DNA of 64,000 nucleotides from Oceanobacter sp. 1_MG-2023 (GTDB lineage: Bacteria > Pseudomonadota > Gammaproteobacteria > Pseudomonadales > Oceanobacteraceae), in NCBI RefSeq assembly GCF_030689025.1, contig NZ_JAUYWA010000015.1:20736-84735 (forward strand). The letters run 5' to 3'. The notes below the pieces were generated by a model, which was not told the DNA's origin, made no database searches, and saw nothing but the letters and a program-made list of their open reading frames with translations. The translations under genes and the position numbers were made by a program. Positions 45,750 to 55,162 of the stretch are shown here, piece by piece (within the stretch, counting starts at the first letter, position 1; every line of letters starts with the position of its first letter).

Positions 45750-48530
45750 GTGAAATTGTTAATCAAACCGCTGGTAGCCAGCCTTGCCCTGGCATCCGCC
45801 ACTCTCGCCCACGCCGATGGTATCGTCGAAGGCCGCATTATCGATGCCGCTTCGCAAACCATTTACAAAGGTGCAGTGGTTCGGCTGGAAGAAGCCAAGC
45901 GCCAAACCCTGTCCGGCCAGTCCGGGCGCTTCCGCTTGCCGCAGATACCCGCCGGGGAATACACCCTGACCATCACCCTGGGTGACCAGACGCTGGATTC
46001 GCGCAAGATTACCGTGACTGAAAACACCGTGACCAGCACCGATGTGGTGGTCAACGATGGTGACGACATGATCGATGAAGTGCTGGTATACGGCCAATCA
46101 GCCCAAATGCAGCGCGCCCTCGATCGCCAACGTTACTCCGATCGTATTATCAGCGCAGTGAATGCCGACGCCATTGGTGAGCTGCCCGATGCCAACGCCG
46201 CCGAAGCCCTGCAACGGATTCCCGGCCTGTCGATTGAACGCGACCAGGGCGAAGGCCGTTTTGTCCGTGTCCGTGGTATGGGTTCCGACTACAACTCCGT
46301 GTCGGTTAATGGTACCCAGATCCCGGCCCCCGAAGCCGGTACCCGTTCCGTGGCTCTGGATGTGATTCCTTCCAACCTGATCAGCTCACTGGTCGTAACC
46401 AAGTCACTGACTCCCGACATGGATGCCAACTCCATCGGCGGTGCGATTGAGATTGAAAGCATCTCGGCGCTGGATCGTGAAGGGCCGTTCTACAATGCCG
46501 ATCTCGAATACAGCTACGATGAACTGACCGAAAACACCAACCCCAAACTCTCGCTCGGTGGCGGTACCACCATTGCCATGGACGGTGATCGCCGCCTGGG
46601 CATCGCCGCCGCGGCCAGCTACGAAAGCCGTGACTTCGGCTCGGAAAACACCGAAACCGGTGGTGCCTGGGACGACGGTGAGCTGGAAGAAATGGAAATG
46701 CGCGACTACACCATCAACCGTGAACGGATTGGTGCGGCGCTGAACCTGGATTACGAACACGACATCAACAACGCCTTCCACTTGCGCACCCTGTATTCCA
46801 AATTCACCGATGATGAACAGCGTCAGGCACTGATTGCCGAATTCCAGGAACTGGTCATCGAAGATGGTGAAGAAGAACGCGACGGCACCTCACGCGCCTC
46901 CGGTGACAGCGGTCTGGGAGAAGTCTCCCGCGAACTGAAAGATCGTAAGGAAACCCAAACCATCAAGTCCGTCACCTTTGGTGGTGAACACTTTATCAAC
47001 GACTGGACGGTCGAATATGACCTCGGTACGTCCAGCGCCAAGGAAGACGAGCCAGACTCCATGGACAGCGCGGTGTTTACTGCGGAAGTCGACAACATCG
47101 GCTTTAACGGCAGCCGCCAACCCATCCTGTTTGGCAGCGAGCTGTACGACACCAGCAACTTTGAACTCGACGAAATCGAACGGGTGCGCAGCTACTCCTC
47201 AGATGATCTGAACGTCGCCAAAATCGACATCACCCGTGACCTGATCGTTGCAGACTACCCTGCCATGGTGAAGTTTGGTGGCAAACTGAAAAACCGTAAA
47301 AAACACATGGATGTCGATATTCGCAAGTACTCAGCGGATGACATTAGCCTGTCGGATTACACCTCTGGCAGTACCGATTACAGCCTTGGTAACTTTGGCC
47401 CATCCCTGAGCAGCAGCCAGCTACGCTCACTGATGAACACACTGGCCGCCGATGCCGACACCGAAGCAGACGCCGTGGCAGAAGGCTTTGTTGATTCACT
47501 GATCGAAGACTACACCATCGAAGAAGACGTCAACGCCGCCTATGTAATGGGCCGTATTGATATGGACCAGCTGCAACTGATTGGTGGCTTGCGCCATGAG
47601 CAAACCAAACAGAAGAGCAAGGGTTACGAAGTGAATGGCGACGACAACGAAGCCAACGTCAGCCGTACACATTTCAGCAACGACTACTCTCATACGCTGC
47701 CATCCTTGCTGGCCAAACTCGACATCGCCCCGGATACCCAGGTGCGCGCTGCCTGGACCAACTCGGTTGTGCGTCCAACCTTTGAAATGATCCGCCCGAA
47801 CGTTGCCATTGATGGCGACGAGCTGGAAGCCGGTAACCCGGACCTGAAACCGCTGGAATCCAGCAACCTGGATCTGGGCATCGAGCACTTTATGGGGAAC
47901 GCCGGCGTTATTTCTGCATTTGCGTTCTATAAAAGCATCGATAACTTCTCCTACGAAACCGAGATCTCCGACAACGACTATTACAACAGTCTGGCGGGAG
48001 AAGACGACACCACAACCACTACCTTTGAAAATGGCCGCACTGCCACAGTCAAAGGGCTGGAACTGGCTTATTCGCAAAAATTCGCCACCCTGCCCGCACC
48101 GTTCAACGGCTTGCTGTTATCTGCCAACGTCACCTTTGTGGACTCCAAAGCCACCATTGAATCTGACGACGGCGACGAGCACCTGAGCCGCACCATCAGC
48201 CTGCCACAACAGTCGGATACCACAGGTAACCTGATGGTCGGTTACGAAAACGACACCATCAGCTTGCGCCTGGCCGCCAACTACAAGTCCGACTACCTGG
48301 ATGAAGTCGGCAACCTGGAAGACAGCAGCGAAGACATCAAACAGTCAGCCCAGACTCAGGTGGACTTCAACGCCTCCTACAAGGTATCCGAGCAAATCAA
48401 GGTACGCTTCAAAGCGGCCAACCTGACCGACGAGCCTTACTATGCCTATCAGGGCAGCGAGCGCTACAACGCCCAATACGAAGACTACGGCCCAACCTAC
48501 AGCCTGGGTTTGAGCTACACCAGCTTCTGA
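45750..48530 (+). CDS. TonB-dependent outer membrane receptor (phytase-linked)
   Basis: A 926-residue TonB-dependent transporter. A signal peptide (KPLVASLALASATLAHA) precedes a carboxypeptidase-like beta domain (about residues 25-100, GIVEGRIIDAASQ...VVVND). Then comes a TonB-box-like DEVLVYG, a plug domain (IGELPDANAAEALQRIPGLSIERDQGEG) and a 22-strand barrel ending in YSLGLSYTSF with terminal Phe. The GTG start has GGAG seven bases upstream. It is followed by a phytase lipoprotein, so it probably imports phytate or inositol phosphates released by that enzyme. The substrate is inferred from context. Confidence 0.9.
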   Translation: MKLLIKPLVASLALASATLAHADGIVEGRIIDAASQTIYKGAVVRLEEAKRQTLSGQSGRFRLPQIPAGEYTLTITLGDQTLDSRKITVTENTVTSTDVVVNDGDDMIDEVLVYGQSAQMQRALDRQRYSDRIISAVNADAIGELPDANAAEALQRIPGLSIERDQGEGRFVRVRGMGSDYNSVSVNGTQIPAPEAGTRSVALDVIPSNLISSLVVTKSLTPDMDANSIGGAIEIESISALDREGPFYNADLEYSYDELTENTNPKLSLGGGTTIAMDGDRRLGIAAAASYESRDFGSENTETGGAWDDGELEEMEMRDYTINRERIGAALNLDYEHDINNAFHLRTLYSKFTDDEQRQALIAEFQELVIEDGEEERDGTSRASGDSGLGEVSRELKDRKETQTIKSVTFGGEHFINDWTVEYDLGTSSAKEDEPDSMDSAVFTAEVDNIGFNGSRQPILFGSELYDTSNFELDEIERVRSYSSDDLNVAKIDITRDLIVADYPAMVKFGGKLKNRKKHMDVDIRKYSADDISLSDYTSGSTDYSLGNFGPSLSSSQLRSLMNTLAADADTEADAVAEGFVDSLIEDYTIEEDVNAAYVMGRIDMDQLQLIGGLRHEQTKQKSKGYEVNGDDNEANVSRTHFSNDYSHTLPSLLAKLDIAPDTQVRAAWTNSVVRPTFEMIRPNVAIDGDELEAGNPDLKPLESSNLDLGIEHFMGNAGVISAFAFYKSIDNFSYETEISDNDYYNSLAGEDDTTTTTFENGRTATVKGLELAYSQKFATLPAPFNGLLLSANVTFVDSKATIESDDGDEHLSRTISLPQQSDTTGNLMVGYENDTISLRLAANYKSDYLDEVGNLEDSSEDIKQSAQTQVDFNASYKVSEQIKVRFKAANLTDEPYYAYQGSERYNAQYEDYGPTYSLGLSYTSF

Positions 48531-48538
48531 TATCACGG

Positions 48539-48592
48539 GCTGGCACCGTCTGTGCCAGCAATAACCCCGGTGCTGTTTGACCGGGGTTATTG
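48539..48592 (+). terminator. Two tandem hairpins between receptor and phytase genes
   Basis: GCTGGCAC/GTGCCAGC (48539-48559), then CAATAACCCCGGT/ACCGGGGTTATTG (48559-48592) with a 13-base perfect stem. Neither has a good T tract. They may end most receptor transcripts or stabilise the upstream message while letting some transcription continue into the phytase gene. Confidence 0.6.
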
Positions 48593-48649
48593 CCTCTGAC
48601 TCCCGTACTGGCCACCAGCGGGGCATGATCCACGCGACAGAGAATTGTT

Positions 48650-50614
48650 ATGAACGCACCCTCCAAACCGATCCACTTGTTATCAAAAGCCACAGCTGCC
48701 CTGACCCTGACGGCCCTGTCGGCCTGCTCCAGTCTCGACAACCAACCGGAAACTCCAACCGCGGCCAGCGCGACATCCCAGCTTGCGGTTGCCCAATCTC
48801 CTCTCAGTGGCGAACATCTGCTGATATTACCGGGACAGCACCAGTTCAGTATCGGTCCAAGCAGCCCGGCACAACTGATCAACACCCAGACCGGCAACAC
48901 CGAATGGCAGGCTGACTGGGCCGGTGAATTACTCGATGCCCGCGAAAGCAGCAACAACGGCCAGGCGCAGATCCAGATCATCAGCCTCGACCAGCAAAAC
49001 CAGTTACACCTGCTGACACTGACCGAGGCCGATCACCGCTGGACGCTGCAGCAAGACGCCGTCAGCACTCCGATTCAACAACCACTGGAAGGCCTGTGCC
49101 TGTATGCCCCGGACAGCGCTCACCCAACCGACCTGCAAGTATTCCTGCTGGGGGAAGATGCCAGCGCCCGGCAACAGCTGCTGAACCCAGCGTCTGACGA
49201 CCGCAACACATCACTAAACATGACGTTGCTGCGCCAGTTCGCCACTGCTCCTGGTGCCCAATACTGTGTCACCGATGACCAACGCGATACGCTTTATATC
49301 AGCGAAGAAAGTGTCGGCCTCTGGCGTATGAACGCCCGGGCCGAAAGTGACCCTATCCGCGAGATGATTGACCTGACCTCACCGTTTGGCCATATTCGCG
49401 GCGAATCCGGTGCCCTGACACTGAGCCAGGGCAGCCTCTGGCTGGCCGAAGCCGAAAGTTACCGTCTGCATCAGTACCAGCTGGATAACGGTCAATACCT
49501 CGGCAGCACCCTGCTGCAGGAACAGCTTGCCATCGACACCTTGCTGAGCGTCTCCAACGCCACCCAGGCCGGCGCTCTGGACAAGCACAGCGACGCCCTG
49601 ATCAGCCTGACCCTGCCGTCGATCGCCGCCACCCGCCACGACAACATGATTGCCACCGTACCGGCCAATGGCGAAACCCAGCCCGTCCTGACCGCCGGAG
49701 ATGCCGCCGACGACCCGGCCATCTGGGTCAATCCCAACCAGCCAGATGCCAGCCGGGTACTCGGCACCAATAAAAAACGGGGCCTGTACGTATACGACCT
49801 CGATGGCAACGAACTGCAAGAACTGCTGGTCGACCGGGTCAATAACGTCGACCTGCGCCAGGGTTTCCAGTACCGCAACCAGCCAATGGATATTGCCGCC
49901 GCCAGCCAGCGAGATCGCCACGCCATCGCCCTGTTCCGTATTGAGCCGCAAACCGGTGTCGTCCACAGCGCCGGAGAAGTCGTCACCACTCTGGATGAAG
50001 TGTATGGCCTGTGCATGTACCGCAATCAGCAACAGCAGGTATTTGTATTTATCAACGACCAGGACGGCCGTTATCAGCAGTACCGTATTCTGGACAGCGA
50101 TAGCGGCTGGCAAAGCCAGTTGGTGCGGGAATTTGCCGTCGCCAGCCAGCCAGAAGGCTGCGCCGCCGATGACCGGGCCCAGCGCCTGTTTGTTGGAGAA
50201 GAAAACCAGGCCGTCTGGACCTTGTCTGCCGAGCCGGATGCCAGTACCGAGATGCACCAGGTGGCTGGCATCAGCGACCTGCTCCATGCCGATATTGAAG
50301 GCATGGATATTTACCAGACTGCCAGCGACAACTATTTGCTGGTATCCAGCCAGGGCAACGACAGCTATGTACTGTTCAGCGCCAACCCGCCGTATGCCTA
50401 TATCGGCCGCTTCCGGGTTGGCCTTAACCCAGACAAAGGCATTGATGGCGCTTCTGAAACCGACGGCCTTGCCGTTAGCTCCGCCTTTTTGGGAGCACAA
50501 TACCCACAAGGAATGCTGGTGGTACAGGATGGCCGCAACCTGATGCCTGAGCAAAACCAGAACTTCAAATACGTTGACTGGCGCGAGATCAAAAACCTGC
50601 TTGAACTCCCGTAA
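48650..50614 (+). CDS. Two-domain beta-propeller 3-phytase lipoprotein
   Basis: Calcium-dependent phytase that releases phosphate from inositol hexakisphosphate. Lipobox LTALSACSS near residue 25 places it in the outer membrane. Residues about 40-315 form a first, divergent propeller (GLCLYAPDSAHPTDLQVFLLG, YISEESVGLWRM). Residues about 330-650 form the complete catalytic propeller with DDPAIWVNPNQPDASRVLGTNKKRGLYVYDLDG, YRNQPMDIA and HADIEGMDIY. Tandem arrangement is known from other marine phytases, where the first domain adds substrate binding. The gene follows the TonB receptor in an apparent unit. Confidence 0.9.
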   Translation: MNAPSKPIHLLSKATAALTLTALSACSSLDNQPETPTAASATSQLAVAQSPLSGEHLLILPGQHQFSIGPSSPAQLINTQTGNTEWQADWAGELLDARESSNNGQAQIQIISLDQQNQLHLLTLTEADHRWTLQQDAVSTPIQQPLEGLCLYAPDSAHPTDLQVFLLGEDASARQQLLNPASDDRNTSLNMTLLRQFATAPGAQYCVTDDQRDTLYISEESVGLWRMNARAESDPIREMIDLTSPFGHIRGESGALTLSQGSLWLAEAESYRLHQYQLDNGQYLGSTLLQEQLAIDTLLSVSNATQAGALDKHSDALISLTLPSIAATRHDNMIATVPANGETQPVLTAGDAADDPAIWVNPNQPDASRVLGTNKKRGLYVYDLDGNELQELLVDRVNNVDLRQGFQYRNQPMDIAAASQRDRHAIALFRIEPQTGVVHSAGEVVTTLDEVYGLCMYRNQQQQVFVFINDQDGRYQQYRILDSDSGWQSQLVREFAVASQPEGCAADDRAQRLFVGEENQAVWTLSAEPDASTEMHQVAGISDLLHADIEGMDIYQTASDNYLLVSSQGNDSYVLFSANPPYAYIGRFRVGLNPDKGIDGASETDGLAVSSAFLGAQYPQGMLVVQDGRNLMPEQNQNFKYVDWREIKNLLELP

Positions 50615-51095
50615 GGACCGTAGAGAGGGCCCCTGGAGGCCGAGGGATTGTAGCGACCCCAGGACAGCCACGGAGGGCGTCCCCACAATCTGGACGTTGG
50701 GTTTGACCGTAGGGACCGGCTCCGTCCGTGTCCCTTGGCCGATTCCGTCATGATGATCGGCTTAAAGAAAATCAACAGACAAACAAACCCCTACAATAAA
50801 CCCCTAATACCCACATTATTAATAATGATATAACGCATTGCTCACACGACACGTATATCCGTAAGTATTTGTAACAGCAACAAATCAAAAGGCCAAAAAA
50901 GAACCATTAAAATCCTGAAAATACAGGGACCTTGTCATTCACATTACTATTAAAACCATCAATAAAAGAAAAAAACCAATAAATTCAATTACATTCAAGA
51001 AAGTCACGATTTTTTTTGATTTATGCTGATTTAATTCCTATACTTTTTACATAATTTATCTACTTTCTCTCACGCCTGTCCGCACGGTACCCTTC
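50615..51095. other. Intergenic region: GC-rich structured part then AT-rich part
   Basis: 481 bases. The left 140 bases are GC-rich and full of short inverted repeats: CCTGG/CCAGG, GATTGT/ACAATC and AGGGAC/GTCCCT (50711-50735). GACCGTAG occurs twice. The pattern looks like a folded terminator or a short repeat element. The rest is AT-rich and ends in a good promoter for the GTPase operon. Confidence 0.5.
51016..51044 (+). promoter_or_regulatory. Promoter of the GTPase/Roadblock operon
   Basis: TTGATT (51016-51021) and TATACT (51039-51044) are exactly 17 bases apart, in an AT-rich setting with a T run upstream. The predicted start is near 51051, giving a leader of about 45 bases before the first gene. 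Confidence 0.7.
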
Positions 51096-52151
51096 ATGGA
51101 AAAAAATATTTCCAATACTGCAATGGAGAACGAATACACAGTAAAGACGTTTGGCTTGAGTTCATATGAACAGGGAATAATACACAAACAGTTACAATTA
51201 CTGCGTTGCAGAACCAAGAAACCTTGGCTGTATCAAGGAGAAGGCCTGGATGCTCATCTGGTACTGGCCAGGAAACCAATAGATATTTGTCCATGGGGAA
51301 TATTAGCCGTAATGGCCAATGAACATGTCATTTCTGACAGTTACGATTATTTACATTGCGACTGGCCACTGCGAATTATTGGATTACTGGATTTACTACA
51401 TAACGCAGAAGATAAATTGCATAACAGGCCATTAGGTACTAGCACCCGGCAAGATTGGTTAAATACCCATGCAAGCCATAGCGGCCAAGAGAATGTGTTA
51501 GCCGATACCTTGCCCTCTCCCACGCTGATATCCGAGCAACTGGACAATCGTATCCAGCAACTCGCCAAGCACCAGTATTTCGAATTACAAATCCAGCAAC
51601 ACCAAGCCATCGTTGCCCGAGACGATAACAACCGTACGACGATTTACTCTGATAGTCATTCAAGCGGATTATTAGAAGCGCTGCTTGAACCACAAATGCC
51701 TTTTACCATCACCCAAACCCAGGCTGCTCCGGATAATGCCAGCCCACTTTCTGGCAAACACTCTTATCCCGTTGAACAGTTCCTGTGGGAGCTGGCCTGG
51801 AAAGAACCGATAGAAGACATAGGCAGCTGGGATAACAACACGGTCTTTCGTATCAAGCAATGGCCTCGTCTCGGCCAGTGGTACACAGAGCCAGCCATGT
51901 TTCAGTTGTCGGCTCTCTACGGCAAGAAATTCGCCTCGTTAAAAAGTGGCGAACAGCTCAGTGGCTTGCCCAGCAATCAGGTAGCTGCTTTTTTGCGAGC
52001 CTGTACCGTCGCCCGGTTGGGAGTTGTCAGCAAAGAAACCTCGCCAGCAGCAGAACCCCCACAACAGATTCCAGCACCGGTTTCCCCGAAACGGTCTTCC
52101 AACCTACTGGGAAGTCTGCGTAAAAGACTTGGATTGGCTTTTAATTTATGA
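51096..52151 (+). CDS. Hypothetical protein of a GTPase/Roadblock operon
   Basis: A 351-residue cytoplasmic protein with no signal or membrane helix and no family I can name. The N-terminal third contains CPWGILAVMANEHVIS and CDWPLRIIGLLDLLH. The C-terminal part (about 220-320: YPVEQFLWELAWKEP...FRIKQWPRLGQWYTEP...LPSNQVAAFLRACTVARLGVV) has an alternating helical pattern like a winged-helix or small adaptor domain. The end is basic (SLRKRLGLAFNL). The start has a poor ribosome site; M10 (51123) is an alternative. The stop overlaps the GTPase start by four bases, so they are translationally coupled. It could be an effector or localisation partner of the GTPase. Confidence 0.8.
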   Translation: MEKNISNTAMENEYTVKTFGLSSYEQGIIHKQLQLLRCRTKKPWLYQGEGLDAHLVLARKPIDICPWGILAVMANEHVISDSYDYLHCDWPLRIIGLLDLLHNAEDKLHNRPLGTSTRQDWLNTHASHSGQENVLADTLPSPTLISEQLDNRIQQLAKHQYFELQIQQHQAIVARDDNNRTTIYSDSHSSGLLEALLEPQMPFTITQTQAAPDNASPLSGKHSYPVEQFLWELAWKEPIEDIGSWDNNTVFRIKQWPRLGQWYTEPAMFQLSALYGKKFASLKSGEQLSGLPSNQVAAFLRACTVARLGVVSKETSPAAEPPQQIPAPVSPKRSSNLLGSLRKRLGLAFNL

Positions 52152-52684
52152 CCAAAGAAAACAAGATTATTTTTATTGGCCCAATGGGGGCCGGTAAAAG
52201 CACAGCCATCAGTACGATCAGTGACGAAGCGCCCGTTGCAACAGAAGCAAGAAACTCCAATACCGCACAGGTCAATAAAGCAACCACAACCGTGGCGATG
52301 GATTATGGGCGCATTCTTCTCGATAACAACGACAGCGTCCATTTATATGGTATTCCAGGTCAGCAGCATTTCAGTTTTATATGGCCGATTGTTGCCAAAG
52401 GGGCACTTGGCGCTATTTTATTACTCGATTGCAGCCAATCAAACTGGAAACAGCAACTATTGGTTTTTTTACAAGCCTTCGAATCAATGGCTCACTCCGG
52501 ACGCATTGCTATCGCGCTAAACAGAAGTCTGTTCACTGATACCGAAGAATGCTTTGACATATTGTCGGAAGAGAATATTTTTGCCCCTGTATTTAATGCC
52601 GACCCCCGTAATCGCGATGATGTTTTATTGCTTCTCCAGGCCTTGATTGCCAACGCAGAATCAGAGGATTTCCTTGATGAATAA
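52148..52684 (+). CDS. Small Ras-like GTPase (MglA/conservon-type)
   Basis: A 178-residue P-loop G protein. G1 is GPMGAGKST at residues 11-19; G3 is GIPGQQHF, with PGQ as in MglA (which has TVPGQ) instead of the usual DxxGQ. The G4 region reads ALNRSL rather than NKxD, so base specificity may be relaxed. The C-terminal FNADPRNRDDVLLLLQAL resembles GTPases of the Streptomyces conservons. There is no membrane anchor. It overlaps the gene before (four bases) and after (eight bases), and two Roadblock/LC7 proteins follow, which in MglB-type systems act as GTPase-activating partners. Confidence 0.85.
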   Translation: MTKENKIIFIGPMGAGKSTAISTISDEAPVATEARNSNTAQVNKATTTVAMDYGRILLDNNDSVHLYGIPGQQHFSFIWPIVAKGALGAILLLDCSQSNWKQQLLVFLQAFESMAHSGRIAIALNRSLFTDTEECFDILSEENIFAPVFNADPRNRDDVLLLLQALIANAESEDFLDE

Positions 52685-53102
52685 CCCGATAGATCCATTG
52701 AAGTCCAACACCTTGATGGCTCGTTGTCACGAATCTTTGCTTGCGACCACGCAGCAATCAGACAACTTGAGTTATATGATTTTGTCGACATCCGATGGAT
52801 ACGTCATATCTCATACCGTACCTTTTGATACGACAGCAGACCCAAAACGCTTGGCAGCAATGGCGGCTTCGTTTGCCGGTATTGGTTCCAGTCTGGCCGC
52901 AGAAACCCAGCTGGAAGAAGTGGAAGGTAATATTATCGAAAGCAAAAACGGATTTGTGGGCTGCCACCTGATCCGAACCGACACCATGGATGCCGTTTTA
53001 CTCGGTGTTTTTAACCAACATACAACTCATGGTCTCGCTCTATGGATGCTTAAAAAAGCATCGGGAGATATCCGGGAAATCATGACCATTTTCAGCTCAT
53101 AA
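52677..53102 (+). CDS. Roadblock/LC7 domain protein (first)
   Basis: A 141-residue Roadblock/LC7 fold protein. The pattern NLSYMILSTSDGYVISHTV...KRLAAMAASFAGIGSSLAAE is typical of the family, which forms dimers that bind small GTPases as in MglB. The ATG at 52677 has GAGGA ten bases upstream and overlaps the GTPase stop by eight bases. It is therefore probably made in proportion to the GTPase. It may be a GTPase-activating or recruiting partner; which of the two Roadblock proteins does this is open. Confidence 0.85.
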   Translation: MNNPIDPLKSNTLMARCHESLLATTQQSDNLSYMILSTSDGYVISHTVPFDTTADPKRLAAMAASFAGIGSSLAAETQLEEVEGNIIESKNGFVGCHLIRTDTMDAVLLGVFNQHTTHGLALWMLKKASGDIREIMTIFSS

Positions 53103-53118
53103 ATCAGAGAAATACAAC

Positions 53119-53478
53119 ATGAATAGCATTGAAACCAAACTGTCCCCACTAATGTCTGTTAACGGCGCTCTTGCAGCGGCTCTGGTCGACTACAACAGCG
53201 GAATGATGCTCGGCTCAATCGGTACAGGTCTGGACCTGGAGATTGCTGCAGCAGGAAATACCGAAGTTGTCCGTGCCAAGCTCAAAACCATTGAAATGCT
53301 GCAACTGAATCAGGATATCGATGACATCCTGATCACTCTGACCAGCCAATATCACCTGATTCGCCCAATGGACGCCGACCGCGGTCTGTTTATTTATTAC
53401 GTACTGGATTCCACCAAAGCCAACCTGGCACTGGGCCGTCGTGCCCTGCAGTCGCTGGAAGGCACTATCTCTCTTTAA
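53119..53478 (+). CDS. Roadblock/LC7 domain protein (second)
   Basis: A 119-residue protein with a different Roadblock-like pattern: GALAAALVDYNSGMMLGSIG, LDLEIAAAGNTEVVRAKLKTIEML and DDILITLTSQYHLIRPM. It is only loosely similar to the first Roadblock protein, so they are not recent duplicates. It starts 16 bases after that gene and is the last gene of the operon, before a strong terminator. A heterodimer of the two proteins on the GTPase is possible. Confidence 0.8.
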   Translation: MNSIETKLSPLMSVNGALAAALVDYNSGMMLGSIGTGLDLEIAAAGNTEVVRAKLKTIEMLQLNQDIDDILITLTSQYHLIRPMDADRGLFIYYVLDSTKANLALGRRALQSLEGTISL

Positions 53479-53540
53479 TCGCTCACCAGTCTGCCAAGGT
53501 GGCAGAGCCACAGTCGAGAGTTGTCCACCGGCTGTTTGCC

Positions 53541-53583
53541 AGCCACAAAAAAGCCGCACAAGATACGCGGCTTTTTTGTGGCT
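53541..53583. terminator. Bidirectional rho-independent terminator
   Basis: A perfect 17-base stem AGCCACAAAAAAGCCGC/GCGGCTTTTTTGTGGCT with a nine-base loop, with A and T runs on both arms. It serves the GTPase operon on the plus strand and convergent lysS on the minus strand. Confidence 0.95.
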
Positions 53584-53602
53584 TGTGAACCGATCAGGCG
53601 TG

Positions 53603-55129
53603 TCAGTTACCTTGCGGTTTCATATGCGGAAACAAAATCACATCTTTAATGGTGTGTGAGTTGGTAAACAGCATCACCAGACGGTCAATACCAATACCTT
53701 CACCGGCGGTTGGCGGCATACCGTATTCCAGCGCATTGATATAATCGGCATCGTAGTGCATCGCTTCATCATCACCAGCGTCTTTTTCTTCAACCTGTTT
53801 ACGGAAACGTGCCGCCTGATCTTCAGCGTCATTCAGCTCCGAAAAGCCGTTGGCCAGTTCACGCCCGCCAACAAAAAATTCAAAGCGGTCGGTCACAAAC
53901 GGGTTGGTATCGTTACGGCGTGCCAGCGGTGACACTTCCCACGGGTATTCGGTAATAAAGGTCGGCTGATCCAGCTTCTCTTCTGCCGTTTCTTCAAAGA
54001 TCTCACAGATGTATTTACCGGCACCCCAGGCAGCCTGCTTGGGTGAGTCCTTGATACCAACCTGCTGGGCGTATTGCTTCAGCGTGTCGATATTGGCTTC
54101 TGCATTATCCAGCACCTCGGCGTCCATCTCCGGGTTGTACTTCAGAATCGCTTCAACCATGGTCATACGCTGGAATGGCGCGGCAAAATCGTAGGTCGAT
54201 TCACCGTATTCAATGGTGGTATTCCCCAGCACGGTTTCAGCAATAAACTTCAACATGGCTTCGGTAATATCCATCAGATCGCGATAATCGGCATAAGCCT
54301 GATAGAACTCGATCATGGTGAATTCAGGGTTGTGCCGGGTGCTGGTGCCTTCGTTACGGAAGTTACGGTTGATTTCGAATACCTTGTCGAAGCCGCCCAC
54401 AACCAGTCGTTTCAGATACAGCTCTGGCGCAATCCGCAGGAACATATCAATGCCCATGGCATTGTGATGGGTCTCGAATGGCTTGGCTGTGGCTCCACCC
54501 GGAATGCTTTGCAGCATCGGGGTCTCGACTTCCATAAAGCCGCGTTGCGACAGGAAGTAACGGATACCTTCAATGATTCTGGAACGCACCAGAAAGGTGT
54601 TACGAGTCTCTTCGTTGATAATCAGGTCGACGTAACGCTGACGGTATTTCATCTCCTGATCACCCAGTCCGTGGAACTTGTCGGGCAATGGGCGCAGGGA
54701 TTTGGTCAGAATACGCAATTCGTTGATGTCGTCGATCTCAACATACAGGTCGCCCTTGCCGGACTTCTGCAAGGTGCCGGAAACTCCGACAATATCGCCG
54801 ATATCCAGTAACGGCCAGATCTCGCTTTCTTTCTGTTTGGGCTTGGCCAGATAAAACTGGATGGCGCCGCTGCTGTCCTGAATGCCAACAAAAGGGCCGC
54901 CACGACGCATCACACGACCAGCCACCACGACCGGGTGCTTCTCTTCCGCCAGCGTTGCCTTGTCCTTGTCGCCGTGTTCCGCCTTCAGGTCACCGGCCAG
55001 GTGTTTACGTCTGAAGTCGTTTGGATGGCCATTAGCAGCACTGCCTTCCCGCAACTGCTCCAGTTTGGCGCGACGTTCGGCAATCAGTTTGTTTTCTTCC
55101 TGGGCGGTTTGAGTCTGTTCGGTCGTCAT
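53603..55129 (-). CDS. lysS: Lysyl-tRNA synthetase (class II)
   Basis: Charges tRNA-Lys. An OB-fold anticodon-binding domain (about residues 60-160) precedes the class II core. Motif 2 is [20 protein letters not shown] and motif 3 is [13 protein letters not shown]. The 508-residue length is standard. It is read after prfB on the same strand, the widely conserved prfB-lysS order, with 146 bases of repeats and a palindrome between them. Identification is certain. Confidence 0.97.
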   Translation of the reverse strand: MTTEQTQTAQEENKLIAERRAKLEQLREGSAANGHPNDFRRKHLAGDLKAEHGDKDKATLAEEKHPVVVAGRVMRRGGPFVGIQDSSGAIQFYLAKPKQKESEIWPLLDIGDIVGVSGTLQKSGKGDLYVEIDDINELRILTKSLRPLPDKFHGLGDQEMKYRQRYVDLIINEETRNTFLVRSRIIEGIRYFLSQRGFMEVETPMLQSIPGGATAKPFETHHNAMGIDMFLRIAPELYLKRLVVGGFDKVFEINRNFRNEGTSTRHNPEFTMIEFYQAYADYRDLMDITEAMLKFIAETVLGNTTIEYGESTYDFAAPFQRMTMVEAILKYNPEMDAEVLDNAEANIDTLKQYAQQVGIKDSPKQAAWGAGKYICEIFEETAEEKLDQPTFITEYPWEVSPLARRNDTNPFVTDRFEFFVGGRELANGFSELNDAEDQAARFRKQVEEKDAGDDEAMHYDADYINALEYGMPPTAGEGIGIDRLVMLFTNSHTIKDVILFPHMKPQGN

Positions 55130-55162
55130 TGTCTAACCTGAATATAAATAAGTTGGGCGCCA

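Noticed and set aside
50615..50740. Insertion-sequence end or riboswitch in the GC-rich gap after the phytase gene
   Set aside because: No transposase remnant, no target duplication, and no match to a known riboswitch core that I can recognise.
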